Below are positions 1 through 9,500 of a stretch of DNA of 64,000 bases, in pieces. The notes beneath the pieces are model-generated. The model was given only the letters and a program-made list of their open reading frames with translations. It had not been told where the DNA came from and did not search any database. Position numbers and translations under genes: made by a program. Each line of letters begins with the position of its first letter. The stretch's first letter is position 1. Origin of the DNA: Mytilus californianus (lineage: Eukaryota > Mollusca > Bivalvia > Mytilida > Mytilidae); the NCBI RefSeq assembly GCF_021869535.1, contig NW_026262659.1, positions 1,302,001 through 1,366,000 on the forward strand, in the 5' to 3' direction.

Positions 1-984
1 GGCACTGATGAGGCATAAGAAATTGACAAAGACTTATCTTTTCACGGTTCTTAATTTATAAATCTTGTTAAGCAGCATTTATGTTCTACCATACATGTAT
101 TCATTTGAAGAATATTTCATGAATTGAATACGCAAATGCATACATGTGTGAATGGGTCGAAACTTTCCTGATGACCATTTTAGATTGAACTTGAATTGTA
201 TATTAAGATTTTTCTTTATTAACAGTCTAGGCCTAAAAATGAAATGAGAAGATCGTATAAGTTTACAGTTTTTATTAGATATATATATATACATATATAA
301 TTACTCTAAATATCAGCACAACAATTTTGTCTTGTCTATTCTTTTAAATTTAAGTCCATAGGTCATATCGAAATTACTGTCATCAGGAAAGTCTCAGGGA
401 TTTTGTCTTTTTTTAAAATAAAGTAAATATAAAAATTGTGTCTTTTGTCTTTGTTTTTACATTTTTCACACAGAACCAACCTGGTTGAAGCTTGTTAAAA
501 ACATGTAAATTTTGTTATAAAAAAATGTGGGGGACTGATATACACAGGTGAAATAGTAACCCACCTTTCTTCTGTCATGATAGTGGAGGTATAGTTAAAA
601 ATTAAATGTTTAGTACATATACCGTTTTCCTAAATCTACATATATTTGTCTTTCTTTATGTGTGTCAGTACATGTATCTGCATGTACACGTATGTGCTAT
701 TAATTTGGTTGTAAAACACAAATGGAATTAAATCAAACAAAGTATAAAGGATTGTGTACTCTCAAGAATATCAAGAAAAAGTAACAATCCGGTATTGTTA
801 AATTCAGCCGAAGGTATGGATTTTTTTCTGTTGAAGGATTAATGAGCATGATCATGATGATGATCATATATGGAATTTTCTATTGTTTCTTTCATATTGT
901 TACATTTACATGTCATGATATTGTACTGTATTAAAACCTAATCAGTACTAAATTTCTTTAAAATATTCTCTGGTATGTTGTATA
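1..984. other. AT-rich stretch, no gene seen
   Basis: No ORF of convincing length and no recognisable motif. A short (TA)n run lies near 281-297. The short minus-strand frame at 79-294 has no recognisable domain and looks like chance. Confidence 0.6.
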
Positions 985-1270
985 TCTGTGGCAGATCAAA
1001 AAAAGAGGGGGTCTGGGGTTTTTTTTTTCGAAGACTAATGCTATTGTATGGTGACTTATGGTTGGAGCCCCCTTTTTATCCTGTGCTGGAACCCCCTTTT
1101 AAATATGGCTGGATCCGCTTTTACTTCAATCCGGCCCCATATTTGAAGTCAACCCGGCCCCCTAAAAAAAAATTTCATAAGGAATAAAGATATAATTATA
1201 TGAACTCGATCGACTTGGGCCGGATCAGTTTGGGGCCGTAATGATCTCATACCCTGGATCCGCCCTGTAT
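985..1270. repeat. G/C-rich MITE-like fragment
   Basis: A G/C-rich island in AT-rich DNA, with runs such as GAGGGGGTCTGGGG, repeated CCCCCTTTT blocks and GGATCCGC or CCGGCCCC words. It resembles the short GGATCCGCC-type inverted-repeat elements seen at 3383, 49606 and 50378, but I could not define both ends. Classification as a MITE remnant is inference. Confidence 0.4.
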
Positions 1271-1896
1271 ATTATCATTCATTACAAGGGTGTTAATAGG
1301 TTTAAGGATGTTCGTTCCTCTTGTTTTTGAGTTTTTGCCAGATATTCGGAATCCTCTGGTTTTATCCATGCAGTACTATTTAAAAATTTTGCCCACTAAC
1401 CCCTACTTTTCTTTTCAATAATTTGATATTTTTTTCTGTTTTTCTAGTTTCTTTCTTTATCTACTATCAATTTATAACATTCTTTTAAAAAGCTTATTAT
1501 TTTAAAACAGAGAAGCAAACATCCTTAACAGAATACAAGATAACTGTAAAAAAAAAATTAGTATAAGGTCGAGACATAGTACTGACAACCATGATAACAG
1601 AAACAAAGGATATTGAAATGCTTATTTTATAGTGAATAGAAAAAAATTACAGCATACATATGTACCCCTCTCGCCACCCTCATTAAAATATTGATAATTG
1701 AACCTTTACTTCACATGGTTCCGTCTTTTTTTTTAAGTACATGTATGCAATTACACTATTTCAAGCATAACACATGGTGCCATTGCCGCGGCATTGGTGG
1801 TATAGGAATGGGGGGTCTTTAATTTCCACTTCCCTCCACTAGGGAGGTCAGCCAGAATATGAAGTTTAGAGAAAGTGCATAAAATTACATTATTAT
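1271..1896. other. Non-coding stretch, nothing recognised
   Basis: AT-rich sequence with homopolymer A and T runs. No coding frame, RNA gene or repeat boundary is visible. Confidence 0.5.
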
Positions 1897-1929
1897 AAGG
1901 GGACGAAGTCCCCTATTACAGTAGAAAAA

Positions 1930-1960
<31 letters not shown>

Positions 1961-2365
1961 GGGAAAATTTCCCGAAATTTTTATTGTACTAATGAACTCA
2001 AAATCATTAACTTTTTTTTTGTAACTTTTTTTAATTCCCGCATTTGCGCAGAAATCTACTTCCTTCTTCCGGTCTCGTGTGTCATGAGACTTTGAGTGAA
2101 ATATATATTTATCAGTCCAGTCAAATATAGGAAGGAACACAATAACAATTTCATTTCTAATTATTCTTTGATATGAAAAAACGTTACCTGATGATAGCGT
2201 TTCTTTGTTTACATCAAATATGACGTCATAAGTAAAATAACGTCACAACTAAAATCCCTCACAACAGAACCAAAATCGGAAACGTTACGGTATTTCCGTT
2301 TCTTTTTTAACAGATTTTGAAGATAAAATATGTTTGAATTAAAAAAAATAATTCTTCGTCCCCTT
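1897..2365. mobile_element. 469-bp MITE-like element with 12-bp terminal inverted repeats
   Basis: The left end reads AAGGGGACGAAG (1897-1908) and the right end is its exact reverse complement CTTCGTCCCCTT (2354-2365). The interior is AT-rich with long A and T runs and no coding capacity. This is the architecture of a non-autonomous DNA transposon. I see no convincing target-site duplication, so the superfamily is undetermined. Confidence 0.55.
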
Positions 2366-3382
2366 TCACAGGTAACGCCTGCCTCATATTAATTATAAAA
2401 GTGCACAAAAAAATACCACGACTCCCCTACCTCCCGCTTCTCACCCTCTTATTCCCAGCACAGCAGTATCTGCGTTATGGATTTCCATTGCAGATCAATA
2501 GTATAGATGTAGATAGATTCCCATGTTCCCACTATTCCTACCACCCCTTCTAGCAAGTCTGTGCTTAATTGTTACAGTTAGTCGTTTATTTATAATCCAC
2601 GTATCTACAGAAGTTCATAATCGGAAGTAAGAACAACATTATCTTCTTTACAGAAGAGTTCATACGAGAAAATTAAATATAAAATACATAACCTTACCTT
2701 ACCTTACCTCTGTATCTTTAACCCCCTTTGTAGAGGAACCATACGCTAGTATGTAGAACTTGTGATCCGCAATTTCTATGTACAGTGATGCCTCCACCAA
2801 TATGTTGCAGTGCTCTATATTTACAGTTTTTACGGATTTTATTCCGGAATCTGAGAAGCCTCCATAGGATATAAGGTCCACCGCATAGTAAACTATCAAT
2901 GTACTAGTTAATGTTCTCGAGGGATGACCCTATTACAGAGACATATATACACATATGATAATGTGTAAATATGTCTCTGCCCTATTACGTGTCAGTAACC
3001 TCCTCGACACGGTTCATTTTTACGGCGGCTCAGTTTTGTGTTAAGAATAAACATAATTGATAAGTTTCTTTCCCCTGCATTTCTCGATCGCACTTGTAAA
3101 TAGCACATTGGTCTCAAGACATTGGGGAATCGTTACAACACTTGCCGTCAGTACTCAAAATTGGAAAAATATTAAATAAGAAGGTATAGAAAATTAAATT
3201 AGTGCACACACACTATTATCAACCACAGACATGATGTTTTTCTCAATTTGCCTAAATCGTTATTCCGCAATACAACGAGAGTGAAAACCCACCACTTTGA
3301 ACACAGTCACAGGCACCGGCATGCAGTGAACTTGTAAGTTTCCAAAATGAGTAACTATCCATTACTTTTCTAGTGTAAAGTT
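2366..3382. other. Mostly non-coding; one weak exon candidate on the minus strand
   Basis: No strong gene. On the minus strand a frame is open from about 2935 to 2699 and runs into GAG followed by tandem GTAAG words (around 2690-2707). That resembles an exon end with a 5' splice donor, but the same bases are also a simple ACCTT repeat. The predicted peptide matches nothing I recognise and there is no true ATG (the nominal start at 2899 is TTG). Treat it as a candidate only. Confidence 0.25.
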
Positions 3383-3512
3383 CATAGGCTGATCCGGGGG
3401 GGGGGGGGGGGGGGGGGGGCTTTCTTGGGAAAAATTTGGTTGATTATATAGGGATCACTGAAGCATGACTGGAGCCGGCCCTCCCTTATGAAAAATTCTG
3501 GATCTGCCACTG
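3383..3512 (+). mobile_element. Short GGATCCGCC-type MITE (family K) with a G24 run
   Basis: It begins CATAGGCTGATCC and ends GGATCTGCCACTG, imperfect inverted repeats shared with the copies at 49606 and 50378. Interior words (TTGGTTGATTATATAGGG, GAAGCATGACTGGAG) are also shared. A pure run of 24 G (3396-3419) replaces the G/C-rich stretch that sits near this end in the other copies. Confidence 0.6.
3396..3419 (+). repeat. G24 homopolymer
   Basis: Within the family K MITE at 3383-3512, where other copies have shorter mixed G/C runs. Confidence 0.9.
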
Positions 3513-3665
3513 TATATTCATAAAATAAACCAACAAATTATCCAAAAGATGAATAATACTTAATACTTACGACTAAGATTGATTATAAGTATACTTGAGT
3601 CGGTTTTACAAAAAAAAACCTTACAATTTATCGTAAGTATACTGTATTGTACATGACTTAATTAC

Positions 3666-3955
3666 TGTTGTGTAATATGGTATAATGGACGTGACATTAC
3701 TATGTAGACAGTACGGTAGTTAGATATACCGCGTAGCCCGGTTCCCGGAATGATCCATGGTAAACTACCCAGCTCAGGATAAGATCTCAGATAGTTACCA
3801 GGTAACGAGAGTTGGCGTATTGGCGGGAATGAGAACGCCTGTACTAGAACTTAACCAGAGAGTATCAGAGTATATTTGGTAAGTTAGTACAATTAGGAGC
3901 ACTTCATTGTATTAGAAGTATTAGTATTGAGTGATAATACTCGGAAATCACATCA
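3666..3955 (+). repeat. 5' LTR
   Basis: A 290-bp direct repeat matching 11231-11520, bounded by TG...CA with an imperfect inverted terminus (TGTTGTG/CACATCA). It should carry the promoter and the R/U5 signals of the element. An AGTATATTTGG stretch near 3870-3880 is a possible TATA-like site, but this is not decisive. Confidence 0.92.
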
Positions 3956-4358
3956 CTGGCGCTTGGCGAGCAGGGTTTCCTGTGTTAAAAAGTACGATTT
4001 GAATCGAGACACAGAAGTGATTACATCACGTGTAATTGCGAAGTTCATATTGCTATATTTGGTATATTATGAAGTGTTTGAACACGGAGATAATATAAGC
4101 ATAAAAACTTGCGTTAATTACAGTGTTTTCAAATTTATTTTCGAAAATTGTTTTACGTTTTGCTAAAATTAGCCGTTTTGTGTAGAAATTAGACAAATTA
4201 GCCGTTATCAGAGCAATTTGGAGAAAATTAGCCACTAACGGACAAATTAGCCGGTTTTTTTTTTGTGTGGTTAGCCACATAGCACATACACATTAATTTT
4301 TTTTTCTGGTTCAGCAACCAGTGATTAAATTGAATTGTATTTGTGTTATAATAACATA
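3956..4358 (+). promoter_or_regulatory. Leader with candidate primer-binding site and AAATTAGCC repeats
   Basis: One base after the LTR, sequence beginning TGGCGCTTGGCGAGCAGGG (from 3957) sits where a tRNA primer-binding site is expected and starts with the required TGG; I cannot assign the tRNA. Further on, the 9-mer AAATTAGCC occurs at 4166, 4195, 4225 and 4244, with the variant AAATTAGAC at 4186. This short repeat cluster lies just before gag, where packaging or translation signals often sit. That role is inference. Confidence 0.6.
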
Positions 4359-5267
4359 ATGGCAGACTTAGCTTTTCAGAAGGAGCGTACAAAGATTAAT
4401 AGCTGTACTTATGAAGAATTATTATTGTTACCTGGTGTTGAAAATGTCACAGCTGACAAGATTATCTCTTTGAGAGAGACATATGGTAATATTCAGTTTG
4501 AGCATCTTTCTGAAATACCAAGACTACGACTTACTGAAACTTTGATGGAGTTGATAGATTTTTCACCAGTTACACAGTTACAAGAATACAAATCACGGAC
4601 TCAGTCAAGTTATGATTTACAAGACTATGTTGATTATGGTGAAGTTAAAACATCTGGATTTCATTCGGAATATGCAAGACGAGAAGCAGAAATCAATGAC
4701 TTTTCAGATTCTGACACACCTTCTGATGAATGTTTGCTTAAACCTGAGCCTGAGGAAGTCAAACGTGAGTTATCACGTCCCAGTTCAGCGATGAGCAAGC
4801 CTTTAAATTACACTTTGCAGTATGGGGACCACCAGTATTCAACAAAATTTTCAAGACCTGATGAAAGAAAACCATTACTACAAACCAAGTATGATGACCA
4901 GGATAAAGTTCAAGATTTTTCAATTGATCGACAGTTTAAGCCAGACAAAATTCATAGAACAGATGAATTAGGGTACACGAAACCAAGTATCAGGTTAAAT
5001 GTTGAGGAAAACATTGAAAAACGTGATTATTCACGTAACCAAAATACACAGCAGCAGACATCACAATTGGGATGGCAGCAAGGTCCCAATGAGCACATTG
5101 AAAAACGTGATTATTCACGTAATCAAAATACACAACAGCAGACAAAACAATTGGGATGGCAGCAAGGGCCCAACGAGCACGAACCTAGATTAGAAAGACC
5201 AGTTCCAGTCCCAAGACGTCGTCAACAGGTAGAATCACATGTACCTTCACCAGAAATCCGACGCTGA
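4359..5267 (+). CDS. gag N-terminal half: HhH-like domain plus 28-residue duplication, ending at an in-frame TGA
   Basis: The true ATG is at 4359; the frame is open slightly upstream but only through a TTG. Residues about 12-56 read KINSCTYEELLLLPGV...TADKIISLRETYG...LSEIPRL, the pattern of ComEA-type helix-hairpin-helix domains (IN..T.EEL..LPG.....A..I...R...G.F....L). Such domains bind DNA non-specifically through the backbone. Residues about 218-273 are two copies of a 28-residue unit beginning IEKRDYSRNQNT (84-bp period, 5011 and 5095). The C-terminus is a short P-[ST]-P-E-I-R-R repeat broken by TGA at 5265-5267; the same frame stays open to 6446. Either a nonsense mutation has occurred or the stop is used to release this half as its own protein. 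An HhH in a Gag is unusual; the assignment is by pattern only. Confidence 0.75.
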   Translation: MADLAFQKERTKINSCTYEELLLLPGVENVTADKIISLRETYGNIQFEHLSEIPRLRLTETLMELIDFSPVTQLQEYKSRTQSSYDLQDYVDYGEVKTSGFHSEYARREAEINDFSDSDTPSDECLLKPEPEEVKRELSRPSSAMSKPLNYTLQYGDHQYSTKFSRPDERKPLLQTKYDDQDKVQDFSIDRQFKPDKIHRTDELGYTKPSIRLNVEENIEKRDYSRNQNTQQQTSQLGWQQGPNEHIEKRDYSRNQNTQQQTKQLGWQQGPNEHEPRLERPVPVPRRRQQVESHVPSPEIRR

Positions 5268-6446
5268 ATACCTACACCTGAAATCCGTCGCAGAATACCT
5301 TCACCAGAAATATTTAGGGAACCAGTATATTCCTTGAGAACACCAAATCCAACATACTCTTCTACAATTAACAGAAATATGTACCCTCCAAGACCATATT
5401 TAAGTTATGGGGAGTCGCCGCAATTAATGCCTCCAGCAAAGCCAAAATCAAAGAACCTAGAAATACCTAAAGGACTGAAGTATGATGGTTCCTCAAGTTG
5501 GAAAACGTTTTACACCAAGTTTCATAGGTATGCTGATCGTTTATCGTGGACTACCACGGAACGAAAAGACCAACTGTGTTGGTGTTTACATGGTAAAGCA
5601 GGTGATTACTATGCAAATTTACTGGATAGAGACCAAGGTGTGGATTACTTTGAATTAATTCACAAATTAGAGAAAAGTTTCAATTTTCAAGACTTACCAG
5701 AGACGTTGCAAGTTCAGTTCATGAGTGCACGACAAAATACAAATGAGAAATTGGAAGATTGGGCAGACCGAGTTCTCTCGTTGGCCTGTAAAGCCTTTAG
5801 AAATCTTCCCGACAGTTATATGTATACACAAGCTATCTGGAAAATATGCCAGGGATGCTCAGATAAAGAAGCTGGTCAACATGGAGCCACCGCCAGACCA
5901 ACATCTGTTGAAGCAGCAATTGACCAGATAAAATGGTTCCAACATAACCACACAGCTATCTTTGGTAAACCAACCGGTAGACGTGACCCAACACCAAATC
6001 AGGATGAACCAAGTGATTATGATAGCGACCTAGCTGTTCACGCCATTGGTAAGACGGACACAAAGTCCGAATTGTCTAAACAAATGGACACACTGCTAGA
6101 AAAGATGACTGCTATGGAAGCATTTCATAAGCAGGAAATTGGAGACATTAAACAGCAGCTTCAAAAACAACAGCAGGCAAAACAGTTTCCTGTTCAAAAT
6201 GAAGTCCAGCCAGCAACCGAACCATTCAGCCAACAAAATCAAGGTAATCGCCAACAATGGCGTAACAGGGATAATAGGCAAGATAATCAGCGACAATCGC
6301 AATTTAAAAGGCGCTGGGGACCTATCCCACCTGAAAAATTAGCAAATATGGCTTGCTACTTCTGTCACCAGTTTGGCCATATACAACGGGACTGTCCTGA
6401 CTTGCATTCATCAACAGGAAAAAATTACACAGACCATTTAAACTAG
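5268..6446 (+). CDS. gag C-terminal half: capsid-like region and CCHC zinc knuckle
   Basis: In the same frame as 4359-5267 and separated from it only by the TGA. It continues the P-[ST]-P-E-I repeat, then carries a retrotransposon gag capsid-like region (from about 5482: YDGSSSWKTFYTKFHRYA, then W.LHG.AG..Y, later LEDWADRVLSLA). A linker rich in Q follows, then one zinc knuckle (6354-6395: CYFCHQFGHIQRDC, spacing C-x2-C-x4-H-x4-C). The stop is TAG at 6444-6446. The first ATG after the TGA is at 5379. Expression would need readthrough of TGA or internal initiation. Capsid and nucleocapsid functions are inferred from family knowledge. Confidence 0.82.
   Translation: MPTPEIRRRIPSPEIFREPVYSLRTPNPTYSSTINRNMYPPRPYLSYGESPQLMPPAKPKSKNLEIPKGLKYDGSSSWKTFYTKFHRYADRLSWTTTERKDQLCWCLHGKAGDYYANLLDRDQGVDYFELIHKLEKSFNFQDLPETLQVQFMSARQNTNEKLEDWADRVLSLACKAFRNLPDSYMYTQAIWKICQGCSDKEAGQHGATARPTSVEAAIDQIKWFQHNHTAIFGKPTGRRDPTPNQDEPSDYDSDLAVHAIGKTDTKSELSKQMDTLLEKMTAMEAFHKQEIGDIKQQLQKQQQAKQFPVQNEVQPATEPFSQQNQGNRQQWRNRDNRQDNQRQSQFKRRWGPIPPEKLANMACYFCHQFGHIQRDCPDLHSSTGKNYTDHLN
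6419..6425 (+). promoter_or_regulatory. Candidate -1 ribosomal frameshift heptamer A_AAA_AAT
   Basis: The pol frame is open without stop from 6401, whereas its first ATG is at 6572. Gag (stop 6444-6446) and the open pol frame therefore overlap by 46 bp, with pol in the -1 frame. Inside the overlap the gag codons GGA-AAA-AAT give A_AAA_AAT, matching the X_XXY_YYZ slippery pattern. Whether a stimulating structure lies downstream was not established. The alternative is separate initiation of pol at 6572. Confidence 0.55.
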
Positions 6447-6571
6447 AAAGAGTCGGGCTAAAGGGCGGAACCCTGACTCAGACCACACCTAACCGCCTAA
6501 CGTTAAACACCATTTCAAACGAAATAAACAAGACACCTGTTTCGGGGATTACCCCGTTAAAAACATCTGAC

Positions 6572-9500
6572 ATGTCAACATCCACAGATACTCTGTCTAA
6601 TTCATCATTGCACATAACGGAGCCTAATAATGATTTACAGAAAGTAATTGACCTTCAGTTACAAGATCCCGTACACTTAGGAGGAACTATTTGCCAGTTA
6701 GGCTCAGCATCTATGCTTCGATTCACTTTAAAAGTGCATGGACAGCCTGTAATTTCGGTAGTAGATACCGCAGCAGAAGTTACAATCATTTCTGACAAAG
6801 TTTATGAATCTCTTAGCAAAAAACCACCCATGAAAAGAAAAGCAACAATGCATGCAGCAGGGCGTGGTATGCACATGGATGCCTTTGTAGTGGGACCAGT
6901 TGAATTACAAATTGGTGAAAGAACATATCGGACAGATATTTATGTTGCGCCTATTGATAATGACATGCTATTAGGACTTGATTTTCTAGTCAAAGCAAAA
7001 GTAATTTTAGACTGCAGAAAATTAATCTTCTTCATCAATGGAGAGGCACTACCTATGGTACATGGACATATTGAACTGGTACCGCCTGTGAACGTTATAG
7101 CAAGAGTAGCTAAAATTACCGTTCCACATAGAACAGTCATACCTCCTAATTCAGTTGTACAATTAGAGTCAGATTTGTCAGCAGAGTTAACTGATTTTAT
7201 AATCGAACCTAATAAAGAGATAGATTTGTTAATCCCACGTGGTTATTACAACGCTAGTTCTTTGCCATGTGTCAGTTTACTTAATGTAACCAACAACAAG
7301 ATAGTTTTGCAAAAGGGAACTCTTTTAGGCGAAGCAATTGAAGCTGACGTTGTTGAAACGGGGCCAGCCCCGTCAGTAGCAACAACTGGAATAGCCAGAG
7401 ATAACAATACACTACCGGAACAGTTGCAGAACATATTGGATAAATCCAGTACACTTGCTGAAGACCAAAAGTCCAAAGTTGCAAATTTACTTCATGAATT
7501 TGTTGATGTTTTTGCACTAGATGATTTTGACTTGGGAACATTTAACCACATTGAACACGAGATTGATACAGGTGATGCGCGCCCTATCAAACAACGAATA
7601 AGACGAACACCCATGTGTTTTGCACACGAAGAAGAAAACCATTTAAAGAAAATGTTAGATGCAGGTATCATAGAACCATCTATGTCAGAGTGGGCATCTG
7701 CCCCAGTACTTGTGCGCAAGCGCGATGGCAACGTGCGCTGGTGCATTGATTACCGGAAGTTGAATTCCGTGACGAAAAAAGATGTCTATCCGCTTCCCCT
7801 GATAGACGAATGTTTGGACACTTTGGCGGAAAACGAATGGTTTTCAAAATTGGACGCTAATAGTGCATATTATCAGATTAAAGTGAAGGACTCAGACAAG
7901 GAAAAGACTGCCTTCATCACTAAATATGGATTATTCCACTTTGTCCGTATGAGTTTTGGACTTTGCAATGCCCCTGGAACATATTCACGAGTAATGAATC
8001 TCGTTCTCAGAGGTTTAACATGGAATGTTGTACTCGCCTTCCTGGACGATATTCTAGTAATGGGAAAGACATTTGAAGACCATTTACAGAATTTGCGGTC
8101 AGTTTTTGAACGTTTCAGAGAGTATGGGCTCAAATTGAAACCCAGGAAATGTGATTTCTTTAAAAAGGAAATAGACTTTTTAGGCAGAACAATCAATAGA
8201 GATGGTATGGCAATTGGCAGTGAGTATGTTGAAGTTGTTAAGAAATGGAAAGTACCTACGACAACAAGAGAGGTTGAACAATTTCTTGGCTTTGCTAATT
8301 ATCATAGAACTTTCATCAAGAATTTTGCAGATCTATCCTACCCTTTGTATCAATTGACCGGTAAGAAACCGTACAAATGGGGAGATTCAGAGCAAGAGGC
8401 TTTTGACAAACTTGTAGAGGCATTGACAACAACTCCGTTATTGGCATTACCCAACAGTAAAGATCCGTTTATTTTGGACACAGATGCTTCCAATTTCGCA
8501 ATTGGCGCAGAATTAATACAAGTACAATATGGTGTAGAGCGTCCCGTTGCCTACGGAAGTTTTTCATTAACCCATGAGCAAAAACGATACTGCACGACAC
8601 GGAAAGAATTGCTTGCAGTAGTGAAATTCACCAGACATTATAGACATTACCTTTTAGGAAGAGAGTTTATAGTCCGTACAGACCATAGTAGTTTAACGTG
8701 GTTATTGCACTTTAAAGAGCCACAAGGACAACTAGCTCGATGGTTAGAGGAGCTAAGCCAGTATCACATGACAGTAAAGCACAGGCCAGGTAAAAGACAC
8801 CAAAATGCGGACGCATTATCACGTCTGCCAGATTTATCCTGTCCACAGAATAGATTAGCAGCTGGGAACGTGCTAAAACACAATCTACCCTGTGGAGCAT
8901 GCGATTATTGTACTCGTGCTCACCAAAGTTGGCTTGGTTTTCAAGAAGACGTAGATAACGTTATTCCTTTAGCTTCACATCAAGACTGTAAAACTTTTGA
9001 GCAAACACACAATACAGGACCACTTACAGTACTACCGAGTTCTTTGATTTCTGAGAACAAATTAATGAAACAGGACAATGCACAACATACAAATGTGATT
9101 ATAGAGGACAATGCTACACCAGATAGTTCAATATCACAAGACGGGGACCAGAACGTGACAAGTCACGTGAATGAGAATTTAGGTACATCTCCGGTCCAGC
9201 AACAAGTATTTGACAGTACCAATCAAGATACAGTAAGCCATAATCAAAATGTTTGTCACAGTTCAGTTGAAATAGTCACTACACCACTTGGTATGTCAGT
9301 TTACGCGACATATTTGGACCTTCCAAATGTAAATGCCATTACTGAGACAGGTATAGAAGCTAGTACTTATTCACCAGAGCAATTACGAGATTATCAGTCT
9401 AAAGACCCAGACTTGGAATTAATACTGGTATGGTTCAGGGACAAAACAGAACCATCAGAGGCTACAATATTCAGATGCAGTCCAATAGCTAAGAAATATT

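Noticed and set aside
4335..4358. Upstream start of gag at 4335
   Set aside because: That codon is TTG; the first ATG of the frame is at 4359 and begins the conserved HhH-like domain.
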